A stretch of 64,000 nucleotides of DNA from Cinclus cinclus. Taxonomy: Eukaryota > Chordata > Aves > Passeriformes > Cinclidae. The position numbers and the translations under genes were made by a program. Below, in pieces: positions 25,755 to 38,300 of the stretch. The notes below the pieces were generated by a model. That model saw nothing but the letters and a program-made list of their open reading frames with translations. It did not search any database and had not been told where the DNA came from. How positions within the stretch are numbered: position 1 is the first letter of the stretch; every line of letters starts with the position of its first letter. The stretch covers positions 29,358,142 through 29,422,141 of the forward strand of contig NC_085049.1 in the NCBI RefSeq assembly GCF_963662255.1, given 5' to 3'.

Positions 25755-26150
25755 TGTAGCTCTCTATAATCTTTTATTTGGGATCTCAGAAAGCTTTATG
25801 AGTTCTGTATGAATGAATGGAGCCTCAAAACACCTGTGAAGTACAACTAGGCAAGAGTCATTATCATTGCTTTATGCAGGAGCAAGATAGGATGCTAAAA
25901 CTTGGGAAGATTAGGCTCTGAATTTCATCCCCAAATTGTGAAAGCCCTATCTCATAGCAAAGCAGACACCTGTTGAACCAGCAGATTTGCAAAAGGCTGA
26001 TATGGGCAAATACAGGTAACTTGAGTGCAGTTTCAAACTAAAACCTTTTATCTTCGAGGTCATGTAGTGAGTTTATTTGGATCGAGGAAGAGAACTGATG
26101 TCTTTAGTCTTCCTGGTCCGTGTTTTAAACCCAGAGCTATTTATCTTCCT
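25755..26150 (+). mobile_element. Ancient LINE 3' end (CR1/L3- or L2-like), interrupted
   Basis: The left part (25755-25890) reads 'gtagctctctataatctttta', then 'ggatctcagaaagcttta', 'gaatgaatggagcctcaaaacacctgtgaagta' (spans split here) and 'cattatcattgctttatgcagg'. This parallels the old amniote LINE 3' consensus 'ggatctcaaagcgcttta', 'agcctcacaacaccctgtgaggta' and 'attattatccccattttacagat'. The right part (26053-26150) has 'cgaggtcatgtagtgag', 'gaagagaactgatg', 'tcctggtccgtg' and 'aaacccagagctat', matching the usual order 'aaggtcacacagcaagt', 'agaaccca', 'tcctgactcccagt', 'ctaacc'. About 160 bases of unrelated or eroded sequence separate the halves. This is a non-coding fossil, compared from memory. 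Confidence 0.6.
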
Positions 26151-27270
26151 TGAGACACCAAAATTAACAGGAAACTTGATATATCCAGTGAGGATTAATC
26201 CTCCCCAAAACTTCATGTGGGCTTCTCTTATTTATTATTTTGTGCTTGTGAAATAGTTTGGTTTCTTTTTTTTCCCCTCACATTGTCTTTTCAGTCAGAT
26301 TGTTCCCCACTGAGTTAAAAATAAATGTCAAACAATATGACTTAAGGAAAAAATCCGTGTGTTCCAGAGCTGCTTTCCCCAGGAAACACTAGCCAATTAA
26401 TAGAGTAGAATGAGGGATTTTGCCTAGGGAGCCATCATGAAATAAGAAGTGTATATAAATACATGCACAAAGAGACACATACAAAACACATTAGAAGAGC
26501 ATTTCATTTGGACAGGATCTACTTATCAGCATGGAGATTTATGAGGCACTGTAGAACATGGACAAGCAGAAATCACAGGGAGGATGCTGTTTTGAAAGGC
26601 TAATGAAATTTTCCTTGTGTATATTTTTTTGCTACTGCAGCAGGAATCATCATGAAGACCATGAAGCTGTTATTGGTTAAGCCTCTGCTGCAGAAGTTCT
26701 CAAACAGATGTTTTTTTCCCAAAACACTTAGGAGGATGCTTTAATTCATCTATTTACTACCATTTTCGTGCTAGGAGAAATTTTCCTGTCATGCAGCTTG
26801 AGTATCTCTCTCTGACAACCTTCAGTAACCATTTTAACTCTCTCTGTGGAGACCTGCTCTAATACCAATTACACTTAATATTATTTCCTTATAGCTTGTG
26901 ACATTTCTGGCTGAGTTTCAAACCTAGATTTTCTCTATTGTCTTTGTACAAGTAGCCTGCATTGTTTCTAAATGATCTGTACACATTACATACAATATAA
27001 ATTCATCTTCATATCACCCCCACTTGTCTTAATCTTCCCCACTGAAAGGCTAGTAAATATTCTTACATGGAATTACCCCAGCCATGTCAGGTGGGAAAAA
27101 AAGCCTTCCTAATAGAAAGACTCACTATTAAAAATGCCAGACTGTTAAAGGAAATAACTCACTTTCTGAAATCTTAGGGATTACTACTGGCAGAAGCAAT
27201 AAAAATCTTCTTTAAAAATCTTTTGTGAATTATTAAATAAATTTCTTTCTAACTGCTTTATTACTCATAG

Positions 27271-27417
27271 GAATTGTATCAATCAACAGTGAGAGCTAAA
27301 TTACTAGATCAGTCAGAAAATATTGTTGCAGCTAAAGAATCAATGCTAATTGAATCATTAAAGCATTATTACATGAAACATAAATACCTCAGGATGATAA
27401 CTCTTTGCTCTGCTTGA
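27271..27417 (+). other. Candidate terminal exon or decayed coding fragment (unproven)
   Basis: A pyrimidine-rich stretch ending in CATAG (27242-27270) looks like a 3' splice site. It is followed immediately by 48 open codons and a TGA at 27415. The translation is amphipathic and Lys/Glu/Ser/Leu-rich (for example LLDQSENIVAAKESMLIESL), more protein-like than most frames here. In the same frame a stop precedes the AG, as expected if coding starts at the acceptor. I do not recognise the family and see no partner exon. A 48-codon open frame is common by chance in this much sequence. Confidence 0.18.
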
Positions 27418-27920
27418 TCTATAGTCTACAAAGAAGACATGATACCAGTAAAACAGTAATGGTTGATTGTTCTAAGCATTGTATTTTCTCAATGCAGTAT
27501 TTTTCTCTATTGGTGTCCTTTAGCTTATAAGTCTCCCACTAGTAAATAAAAAAGGGGAAAAAAAAGTCTACTGACTTCAGATTGATTAATGCAGTGAACA
27601 TTTTCTCTGAAGTTCAAAGGCCAAACACACTTTAGCCAGACTCCCACTGACTGCAATAAAGTTCAGAGCTGGGGGCATTTTTAGCTTGACCTATTTTTGC
27701 ATTTTTGAAGAGCCTTGTCAGTGCTGCTCTTACTACGTTGGTTGAAGCAAGGCTGGGTCTGATGGAAACATTTTTTGTAGTGTAGTAAAACTTAGATTGA
27801 TTAAGGGAACTCTTAGCCTTGTATCAACTCTACATGTGTGTTTTGCCCTGGTTCAGTCCTCACTGACAGCCAGAAAAATCAGCTGTTACTGCAGGAGAGG
27901 AAGGCTATGGGTGCTGTCAT

Positions 27921-27952
27921 TATCCTTGGATTTATCTATCCTTGGATTTATC
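27921..27952 (+). repeat. Perfect 16 bp tandem duplication
   Basis: The 16-mer tatccttggatttatc occurs twice in exact tandem. With no divergence between copies it is probably a recent replication-slippage or end-joining product. Confidence 0.9.
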
Positions 27953-28344
27953 AGGCTCTGGTCAGATGGGATGAACAAAGATGATGTGGTACTCTCTGAG
28001 TGCTGCACAAACCCCCCAGCACTAAATAACTACAGTCAGTTTGTTAGACTTCATTCCCAGGAGACTGAATAAACATTTTTTTGTCTTCTGGCTGTGGTAA
28101 CATCATTGTGTCATGGCTAAAGTGTAGTGACAGACTGACAGCCCATGGACTACAGGTGTGTGTGTGGGTGAGAAAGGGAGTTTATGTGAGTGCTGGTGCA
28201 TATGTGCCAGCAGTGGTGATGAGCATCATGGATGGAGGCTTGCTGGGGTAGACGGGAACAAGAGCATCTATGTGAGAAAATGTGTGAATATGTAGGTTAG
28301 AGTAGGTTTGAGATAGTGTTTTTGTTTTGATCTTCCTACTCCCT

Positions 28345-28375
28345 CTTTTTTCTTTTTTCTTTTTTTTTTCTTTCC
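28345..28375 (+). repeat. Polypyrimidine tract
   Basis: An unbroken C/T stretch made mostly of T blocks separated by single C. Low-complexity sequence. Confidence 0.85.
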
Positions 28376-29185
28376 CTATGAAAAAACAACTTTGGGTTTA
28401 ACATATGTGCTTGCAGTCATAGCAGGATTTTGATATATGGGTTATGCGTTTTTCCCATCTTCTCCCAGGAGTAAGACCTGCATATCATCTGTCAAAGAAA
28501 ACAGAGTGTTTCCAGCCATCTTGATCTATCATTTTTCTAGTTAAGGAATATAATTTTGGTGTATAAGATAATTTTTTTTCTGCAAATTGATGCATTCCAT
28601 TCTCATAAAGTTTTTGAGTGCTGTTTACGTATAGTGATCATCTGACAAGACGCATAGAGCTGGGAAAAATAAGCCAAGGAATCACAGAAGCAACAACATA
28701 TTCTTTAATTCTGAAGTTCTTTGGCTGCACTAAGAAGATTAATGAATAAAAGGTCTTGGTGCCAGCAAAAGGTCTGGAGTACACCTTTTGAATTTGTGTA
28801 GTTTATATAGGTTATGTATTAATGTAGTTTAATGGTAGAACAATATAAATGCATAAGTTCTTTTCTGGTTGGGGTTTACTTTTTCTATTAAAATCAACAT
28901 TCTGTTTTGTGTTCATGCCAATGGCTCTGCAACAGCTTTCCAGGTGGTTTGCCTGCCAATCCAATATAGCAGCTGGGAAATCTGCAAAGTGCTTTCTTCT
29001 TTCCCCACCCTTGCTACGTTTCTGCTCCTCATTGGTGCCCCAAGCAAGGAGTTGTCATATTTTGTAATCACAGGGCTGCAGAGGCTCTTCATCCCAGCCT
29101 GGTGTGTAATATGGAGCAAGATGCTGTGGGGAGGCAGCAAAACATCATTAAATCCTTTTCATTCAACTCAAAAGATCTCCAAAGA
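28376..29185. other. Non-coding stretch, no gene seen
   Basis: AT-rich, then of average composition. An open frame of 146 codons on the plus strand (28869-29309) overlaps a 72-codon frame and two minus-strand frames. It has no recognisable motif and runs into the pyrimidine tract, so I do not call it a gene. Confidence 0.6.
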
Positions 29186-29242
29186 TTTTTTTTCTTTCTC
29201 CTCCTCTGCCACCCCCATCCTTCAACCCCTTCCTTCCCTCCA
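29186..29242 (+). repeat. Pyrimidine-rich tract
   Basis: Twenty-two uninterrupted C/T (29186-29207), followed by mostly pyrimidine sequence ending in CCAG. Purine/pyrimidine strand asymmetry of this kind can adopt triplex DNA. It could also resemble a splice-acceptor tract, but no convincing exon follows. Confidence 0.7.
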
Positions 29243-32200
29243 GTTCCCAGGCCTGTGTAATCCAAGGCAGTGCAGCACAATAGGCAAACATTCACATCTC
29301 ACCCAGTGAAGTTCTTATCTTAACAGTAAAACTTGCGTTTTCCTGTTTGTCAAACAAACAAATCCATGAGAAGATCCCTCTGTAGTGAAATAGAGCAATT
29401 GTGATAAAATACATACAGCGTGATTTTAGAAGAGACATTTCTGGGTGTATCAAAAAGTTAAGAGATAATTCCCTAGGTGGAAATTTAGCTGGGTAACGAG
29501 GCTAACAAATGCGCTCTGTGGATATGTGGGGCTTCTTAGATCAGAAGACCTAAGATAGTTCTGATTCAAAGCTTCCTCCTGCTATGGAAAAGTGGCCCTA
29601 CCTACGACCACAAAATGCTTCAAATGTAGCCAGATTCCAGAACTAATTCACTAATAATCCTTGCAGTATATATATTTTTTTCCCCTTTGCAAAGTCTCCA
29701 TTTGGAAATAATCTATTCCTACCTTGTTCAGCTCAACGTACTGCCAACTAAAACAGTAACAACAATATGGCTGAATCTCAGAAGATTTTCTGCTGTTCAG
29801 GGGATTTAACAGTGATTTACTAGCTCATCTGTCTTGTGCATTTCTTTTTCTGTATTTCCAATAAAGGCCTGTCAGGAATTTCTTCAGACCTCTGCAGTTT
29901 AATTCATGGGGTCTGTGGCTAATCCTACTGATGTTATTGAGATTCATTCCATATTTTCAGTGAGAACAGGATTTGATATATAAAGAGTGGATGAAATATT
30001 TGAAAAGAAAAGGAAGGATCCTAAGATCTCTTTCAGGTCAGTTAAAGGTAAAAAAGCTCTAACAATGAAAAATGAGGCCAAGGATAAAATGGAAAGGAGG
30101 TTTTACTACTCAATACTCTAAAAATACCAAGAACGACATCTCAAAATAAGGATGCAGAAATCAACACAACCTTTTCCATCACCTGTGATTGTCACAAATC
30201 AGAAATCCCAAGTTTCTTTTACAAGTACAGGCTCTAAAGCTTATTCATTTCTCTTGCCAAAATAAGTATATTGACCAGTTGATTTTAAGAAGTTTTATTC
30301 CCTCTGGCAGTGTCCCTTGTTTGAATATCAGGCCTAAGAAATCAGATGTGCTTATCAAGAACAGTGAAGATAAATCCTGTTTTCAACATGCACCTTCAGA
30401 ATGTCACTCCATGCTCCTATTTCAAATGTGGCACTTAGGCCACATTCTTAATATCATTCACAAGAAGGCTGCTGGTGAGATTCAGTCCTCAGGTACAGCT
30501 AGAGATGTTCTTGCCTCCTAATGAAGTCTAATTTTGTGAACTTAATTCTCTTCCATTCTCTTTGCTGTTCCAGGATACATCATCTGCTCATTCCTGCCTT
30601 TTAGGTGTACAGTCCATGAGAACTGGCTTTGGCACAGAGCTGGATGATGGCTAGCAGAGGACTTGAGAACCTAAGAAATGTTCAGAACAGAAAAAGGCCA
30701 CTTATTTCTCTATTTCTGTTTTTACCCTGCTTTCCTGATTTTACATTCTGTCCCTTGATTCTCCTCCAAAAATAAGTCTGGACATTTCTTCAGTTTCTGA
30801 AATGCTTTGATTTTAAAGGCTTGTTCCTGCAAGTAATGTTAGCTCCCTATAGTAAACCCTAAAGAAATTCTCAAAGAAAACAGCTGATGAAATTTTTCAG
30901 TGTTGGATTCTCAGAGCCTCTTAGACTGCCAGAACATCATCTAGGCCATGCAAATCAAATCTCTCATGAATTCAAACCTAGTTTCTAGGTAGTCTGAAAA
31001 GAGTTATTGAATTTGGTCACCATTTTTATTTGGGTGGACAGCTTCTGGTCTGCGATTCCTTGTGATTTTGCATGTTGACCTTCCCTGTAAATGTTTTCCT
31101 ACTCTTAAAAATGCTGTTGACTGGGATCAGCTGCAGCAGCAGACTTCCTGCTCAGTCTGGTGCCAGTAATTGGCTGTGTTGGGATCTGATGGTGTTAAGA
31201 AGAGCACAGTGAGATCTGTCTGAAAAGTGCTCTTTGGATCACAGCTGTGACACTTGCGGGTGATATTTGAAGGGAAGGTTTTGAATGGATTGCAAATGAA
31301 AAGTAGATCTACTGAACTGGACCTGATGTGAAATACTCAGGTCAACTTCCCTTTTTGTGGAAGGACAGTAGGAAGCCCTGGCTCCCCATTTGTTTCCTGT
31401 CCCATTCTGTGTCCTGTAACCTGTGTGTGTGACCTATGCAGCTTTTGTCCCTTCCTAGATGAGCTGTTTTAAAGCAGGAGAAGATGCAGTCCGGTTCCTC
31501 TTTGTTCTGCACCCAACTTTCCAGGCTTTGGAAGTCAAAAGGAAAAAGCATCACCTACATCATTCTTGGGGCAGAGGTGGCCCTGACAATGAGCAGTACT
31601 TCTCCTCCAGAGATGCCTGGAGCTGCTCAGGATGAGGAAAAAGGAGAACAGGATGATGGCACATAATGTAGGATGTCAAAAGCAGTCCAAGTTGATTTAG
31701 TCAGACCAAGAGTTGAAAAAGCAGCTGGTCTGTGAACTGTATGCTGAGTACCCTCCCTTCTGCTGCTGCTGCCCCCTGCCCAAGTGCTTGGATGAGTAGG
31801 GAACTCCTGTGTCCTCTCCATGACTCTTGGTGCCGATCTTGGTAGAGAGTACAGCAGCTCTCTGGCTGCTCTAACATGACCCCATTAGCTGTGGTTTTTG
31901 GAGGGCTCACACACTGTGTGACCAGCACCACTCATTTCCTACCCCTCTGCTTGATGCACTCTGGATGCTGGCCAGGGCAGTTCTGGCCTGCCAGTGGTTT
32001 CCTTGTCTAAATTGTGTCCTAAGTAGAAGAGCAGCTTGGTGATCGAGGATCTGTCTCAAAGCATTTCCTGTGAGCTTTCCAAATGCATTCTGTTAATATT
32101 CAGTGTGAATTGATTGGCTTTTGCTTTTTTTGCAGGGTGGTATGACAGTGCATCATATTGATGTTGAGATGCTTCATTATGCAGAGCTGCATTTGCTGTC

Positions 32201-33007
32201 TTTGTTGCTGAGCAAATGTGTGGCTTGATATCGGTCACAGTCCTCAAACCCTCCAATAGTTTTCGTTTTGCCAGATCATGGATCCTGTGACAGTATTAAT
32301 TAAAACTTAGAGGTCCCAATAATTTAGGTACAGATTCTGCCTTCAGCTATCTGTGCTCTTTTCACAAACAAGGAAGACTTCTCTGTTTATTTTGAATTCA
32401 TCTATCCTCATCTTCCTTTGATTTTTCAGAAAGGCATTTGCTATTGAAATTCAGTGCAAAAATAAGGAACAGAAAAAATATAGAAATCTTCTTTTAAATT
32501 CAGCTTCGAATAAGTCCTGAGTTTTCCCCTTCTCAGATTATACTGGGGCATCCCTCACTCACTGAGGCTTGGTTCCTACAATCCTCTCCAAAAAAATTCT
32601 GATTTAGTCTTTAGCACTCCAGAGCTATTTTGAAACCTAAAAGAATCCAAAATGGCTCAGGCAGAGTCTCCATTTGGGGACGATCATCCACGCATTCTGC
32701 ATTCCTCCTCAGATTGTTTATTCTCTTAGTCTCACTCGCTGTAGTGCCATTCTCTTTGTACAGAATAATTCAGGCTCATGGTGTTCTCTCCTCTGCCACC
32801 CACCTTTAATCCAGGGCCTGTGCTGAGTGAGCAGATCCAGTTTCAGGGATGGTGCAGGAATGCTTGGAATCTCTCTGATCTCTTTCCAGGGAACATTTCC
32901 CTAAGGCATGGCCAAAGAGCAAGAAAATGTTCCTTTACCTTGCAACAAAGCTGGAGCCCTTCCTCCACTCGGGCTCCTCTGTGCTCAGGTTGTGCTTCTG
33001 ATCCCAG
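29243..33007. other. Non-coding stretch, no gene seen
   Basis: Open frames of up to 116 codons on both strands, with no recognised domain. A candidate 3' splice site ends at 32135 and is discussed under findings. An 8 bp inverted repeat (AATGTGGC / GCCACATT) lies at 30425-30446. No interspersed repeat is recognised. Confidence 0.6.
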
Positions 33008-33040
33008 AACATTTATGGAACATTTATGGAACATTTATGG
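33008..33040 (+). repeat. Perfect 11 bp unit in three tandem copies
   Basis: The unit aacatttatgg is repeated three times without mismatch. It is the seed of a short minisatellite. Confidence 0.95.
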
Positions 33041-35300
33041 AAGTGGAGTGAGGCAAGGAGTAATGGCAGATGGGTCTTCTCATCCACTGCCATGCCCACA
33101 GAGGGGGAAAAGGCTAACTGGTGTTTGAATGTTCATCTGCACTTCTCTGCAAAGTCAAATATTTGAGGTACTCAGAGGATGGGAAATTCAAGTGATATAA
33201 TTAGAAGAATATCTAGGACCAGGCCTTAAGTAAAGTTTAAAGGTGTGATGAAAATTAGGCTCCTACATCTTTCATCATCCCAGGTGGATAGCTACTGAGA
33301 TCAGTGCTTTTTAAAACCACACTGCCTCTCTAAATATTAAAATGTGAGTCAGAAGCTTATTTTCAGAAATCTGGTTATGGAAACACAGCAGAGTAATATA
33401 AACATTTTTCTTAGTCTCCCTTTTAATGAAGATGGTACTGATTTGCACCTCTTCAAATTATCTATTAATGTCCAGCAGCTTGACTTCAAAAAATACTTCC
33501 TCAAGTACTGCACTGTCTTTAATACAAAAAGATATATCCCATCCTTTTTTGGCAAATTAATAAAATTACTTCTATTTTGAGAAGGAGCAGAAGGATTAAA
33601 ATGATTGGTCCTATCTGCTGAGAAAGTTGGTGGTAGTGCTTCAAGGAAGAAGAAATCTTGGGAATCAATTTAAATTTTTTGAAGTCTTTGGGTTTTTCTG
33701 CTTTCAGGATATTTTGAAGGTAGAAATTTTTTTACAAACTATAATTTGTTTTATTTGCAGAAACTAAAATTACTTCATTCCTTTGTTTTAAATTGAAATT
33801 CTAATTGCATTTACAAGTGTAATACCCAGGACTATTTGTTGGTGTTCACCTTTTTTTTTTGGCTACCAAACATTCTTTTTGACTAAGAAACAGAAAATGA
33901 AGTAGAAAATGGCAGTTAAGGATTTGGCAGCAGGGAAAGGTAACTCCCCAGACTTGGACAATGAAAAAAAATCTAGGGGAAAATTTTAAAGCTTGGAAAA
34001 TTAATTACTTTCTCTTATTAAATCTTCAATATTCTGATGACAAAAGTTTGTATGTTTCTTCTATTTTTTTCCTTTTATTAAAATTGTTTTTCCTTACATG
34101 GAAGTTAACTGATGAAAAATAATGAACAGATGTTTAAATTCTCTCTTCCCCAAAGTGAAGAACCTTTACCCCATGTCCACAGACATGACCCTGCTACACA
34201 TGTCAGCTGTAGTAGTGGGTTTTCCAAAAGAGAGGAATTGAAATAAATTCTTGAAATCTGGGACAATAGCAACCCAAAACACTCCAGATTCAAACCACTG
34301 GAAAATATATTAGTGCTGAATTTGGTAAAAATTCTCAATTTTAAGAGGGCATTCAGCCAAATTTTTCACCTTCTCAGATCCCTGTCTTAATTTTGTTGTC
34401 TGTTGTGGCCAGTCAGAACTTCCTGGTAAAGTCTGAGAACATCTTGCAGTAAAAGCAGGTGCTGTTCCAAGAGCACAAACCACATGACCTAAATGAGACA
34501 CCATCTCATATCGATGGATTTGGAAGGGCCATTGCACACCCATAAAAAATTTGGGCTCTATTCAACAGAGAACAATGTTGTAAAATGCACATTAAGAGAC
34601 AATTAAAGACAATGTCATTATAAGCAATTTTCTTGTTGGGTAGCTAATGCAGCTCTCTGACTCTGTCTTATCCTTTTATGTTATGTTGGAAACCTGATTA
34701 TTCTGCTGCCAAAGGATAAAATGCTCTGGAAGTTAGTCTACTTTATCTTATGTCTCAAGTGCCAGTGCCTGGCTGCCACTTCTCTTTTGATATTTAGGGT
34801 TCTGCATCTATGGTCTGTTTCAGCATCAAAAGCATGCCCCTCCCAATAAGTGATAAAATAGGTCCTTGGGCTAGGTACTCTAAGCACTTTGCCAGCTCTA
34901 ACAAAAGCATTCAATAAGAATTAATGAAAATGAGCTCCCAGTCATTTCCAAGAACCAGTGTACTCGGAGCACTGAAGCAGTGGAACACACGGTTTCACAC
35001 CCAGCTATCCCTTTATCCACCTCTCTGATCAGGAACTCAGCTCTCCCAGCTGCTAAACCAAAACTTAACCGGGGATATAGGAGCCATATTTTCCCTTGAC
35101 ATAAATTTGGTTTCAATTTTGTCAGTCTTATATTTGTGTTGGGTAAACTTTGTGGAGGAGCTTCCAGATAAAGGGGAGATCTCTCATTCAGGTTCCATCT
35201 CTGTCTGCTAAGGACTGGGTACTTAAACGTGGTCTCATAGGCATGTCTATAATCACAAGAGTCACTGCAGGAAGGGCCTGTGCTCTGTTCTAATCAGAGT
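33041..35300. other. Non-coding stretch, nothing specific seen
   Basis: AT-rich, with open frames under 80 codons. Short T and A runs occur, for example T10 at 33851. No gene or repeat family is recognised. Confidence 0.65.
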
Positions 35301-35393
35301 AAAAAAAACCAAACCAAACAACAACAACAACAACAAAACAAACAAACAAAAAACCAAAACACCAACCCCAAAACTAACAAAAATAAAAAAAAA
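35301..35393 (+). repeat. A-rich tract with AAACC, AAC and AAAC units
   Basis: About 93 bases are almost entirely A and C. They begin with A8, AAACC-type units and an AAC trinucleotide block, then pass to AAAC tetramers and mixed A-rich sequence ending in A9. T appears only twice and G is absent. No element body with a poly(A) signal is recognisable upstream, so it is called low-complexity. Confidence 0.9.
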
Positions 35394-38300
35394 GGAAGAA
35401 ATATGAGAATCTTCCATAAAATGGAATTGATGCATCTTAGCTCTCCTGATTAGAAGATGGATGAAAGTCTCTTACGATGTTAGAAAGGTTCACCTGTGTG
35501 TAAACACGATATAGAAGTGATCTGTAGGGAAGATGAACAATACCTTCTGTCAACATCACAGGCTCTATAGCTGGTTTTGGTTCTCCAGAACGGGAAAGTG
35601 TCTACACTTACACATAGAATACAAATTACACTACCAATACTTTTTTTGTTTATTAAGAAAGTTCCACTGTTTCTTTTGGGAGAAAGGGTAATATTTGGTC
35701 AGGACAAAGAGAAATAGGAAGGGATATGGAACCCTTTCCAGAGTCCAAAAATAAACATTTCTGTTCACTCTACTCTCAAAAGGTATGTGCTCACACAAGC
35801 TAACAAGCACTCCTTTGGGAGAGTTAGGACATGAGGACATTTTTGTGGCGAGCTTATATTTTTTGGCCCAGCTTCTGCTTTGGCACCTTTTTGACCTGGC
35901 AATTTAAGCTGCTTTCTGAAAAGCAGGGTTTTTCTCTTAACTGTGTTGGAAATTGGAATCTCAGTGGGAATTTGTGATCCCAGCAACTTGTAAACAGCCT
36001 TTGTCCTTCCAGGTCTGTACTCCTAACCCCTGCAGAATTAAAAATGTACAGGAGCCTTCCAAGCAGTGGCTTGTGCCATTTCATTGACTTTTACTTCTAT
36101 CACCACCAGTAACAATAAAAGCAGTGAAATGAAAGCTGTAACAAGCTGCTGCTTTGGCATAATAGCTTGGAAGTACTTTATCCATAGTTAATATGCACCT
36201 GGTGCACTCTCAGATAAACACCCCAAGTAGGGACCAGAATAAAAATTGTGCCCAATACATATCTGAAAATAGCACAAATTATCTCTGACGTTACTAGCAT
36301 CCTTACTACACTGTATGTGTGTTCCCCACATCTGGAAAGTGTTGTCTGTTGGTCATATTCCTTTGAATCTCATCTTTCTTAGACATTTGGGGAAAAAAAC
36401 CAAAAAAGGTCTTTCTGCAGCACTGGGAAATGTAAAGAGTAGGGATAACTGGTTTTAGATGAACGAACAATGACTGAATTCAGTGCCAAGGATCTGATTC
36501 TCTTACATTCTTTATGTTTTAATTTTCAGTTACTCTGTAGGAATTAGGAACAATTTCTGAAGAACAAAAGGAGAGTGTGGTTGGATTTGCTACCTTGAAT
36601 CATGTCTAATACCCCAAGTGTAATACCTTTTCCTGGCAATGCTGATCATTTGTGGCATCTGAAGAGCATAACAAAACCTTAAAACCCCACCAGCATTCAA
36701 GGCATGCAGGGATCTTTTGGGGTGAGGAATGAGACTTATTGCCACACAAGTGCATTTTGGACACCAATAGTATCTTGTGTTGTTCCTGATGTCCTTGATA
36801 AATTTATGCAACTCATCTTGTCCTTTGGCTTCCCCATGCGATGAATTAACTCACCAAGTTTAGTATAGAAAGAGTAAGAAAAAATACATTTCACTTCAGA
36901 AATTCAGTTTCTCTTAAATTTACTGAATTTTAGTTTTCAGATGGTATTAGGAGTTGTATAGTTCCTTCTAGTTTTATTCATGCCTGCAGTAAGTAATACC
37001 TGTGCATCCTCTACTTCAAAATGCAGTAAATTGAGCTACAGGTCTGACTCCATTTGGATCAGAATTATGGAACTGGATTAGAAAGAGTTCTTCCTCATTA
37101 CATGCTTTATTGCTTGCTTCTCTTTTCACTGTGCCCTTCCTGTCTGCACATTTAAATGTTTCATTTCCGCTTTAAATTATTATTAAATCTCATATTTTAC
37201 TCTAAATGTATAATTTTGGTAAGCAGATTTTTTAATGTCTAAAGATCTTGAAACCCTTGATGCGTTTGGTAAAGACCAGGCACTTAGATAAGAAAACTTA
37301 ATCTGGAATGAAAACAGAGCCTATTCTTTCACAGCTGGTATTCTGCTGTTTCTCTCTCTTTTCTCCCTCTTGGAAGGTCATGTTACAGTGTTAAGTGCAA
37401 ATTTCCATTTGGTGTTGCTTTAATAAGGGTTTTCAAGCTGTTCTATTTTCCATATTGTCTTTTGCTAAGTGATTTGGTTGTGCTCTGTAAACAGAATGAC
37501 TCAGATGTGTTGTATTGAGCATAGGCTTGATGGCAAAGCTGAGAAGTTAAGCCCTTGAAAATATTGTTTTCAGGCTCTTGCAGGTTACTTGATGAGTCAA
37601 ACGTAAGTGGAGCTCTGACTTAGAGAATCTCCTCTGCCAATGTTCACAGCCAGCCTGAGGCCTATGAATCACACCCACCCTGCTTACAACACTCACGTTA
37701 GAGCTAAATATTAATACCATTGATTATATATATTAATAAATGTTAATGTATTAGGGCTCAAGTTTTATGCTGGGCTTTCACACAGAATTAATCTCATCCT
37801 CCCACTTAAAAGGGAACTTGCATCGACACCTCCAGTAGCCTTGTTAATGACATTACTATGTGTGAGTTAATTTTAAGATTTTTTAAATGGTCACATTCTC
37901 CATTGAATTGTTTGAGTCTGTGAAGGGCTGTGGTAAGCACTGTATCACTTGAATTACATTTTTCCGATCCTGCAGAATCTTGCCAATCTTTGGAGATTAT
38001 AAAAATACCATTTATATAAGCTTTTGTCCATTCATAAAATCTGATAACAGGAGTCTTTACTAACATTTTAATATACAAATAAAGGGCCAACTTGACCTCA
38101 TTTTTTAACAATGGCTTGTTCACTTTGTTGCCGTAGTTATTTCTAAAATGAAATAATTGCATGTTTCTAAGGGTAAAAAGAAAAAACCTTTTTCAAACAA
38201 GAACATTTTTTCAAATAAGAATATTTTTGATAGATACTCTTTTCTGTACAGACATCTCTTTTAAAATATTTTGGCAGTTAGTAATTCCCAAGACCACAAA

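Larger units (their letters stand above)
26151..28344. other. Non-coding stretch with one candidate exon and one tandem duplication
   Basis: AT-rich sequence. A well-formed 3' splice-site sequence ends at 26297 but leads into only a short open frame. The candidate exon at 27271 and the duplication at 27921 are listed separately. No repeat family is recognised. Confidence 0.6.

Noticed and set aside
26253..26297. Strong polypyrimidine-AG as an exon boundary
   Set aside because: The frames following it close quickly or give short non-descript peptides, and no donor site fits.
28869..29309. 146-codon plus-strand frame as a gene
   Set aside because: It overlaps another plus frame and two minus frames, runs through a pyrimidine tract and has no recognisable domain.
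35301..35393. A-rich tract as a SINE or retrocopy tail
   Set aside because: C-containing AAC/AAAC units and no recognisable element body upstream; CR1-driven bird genomes rarely form poly(A) retrocopies.
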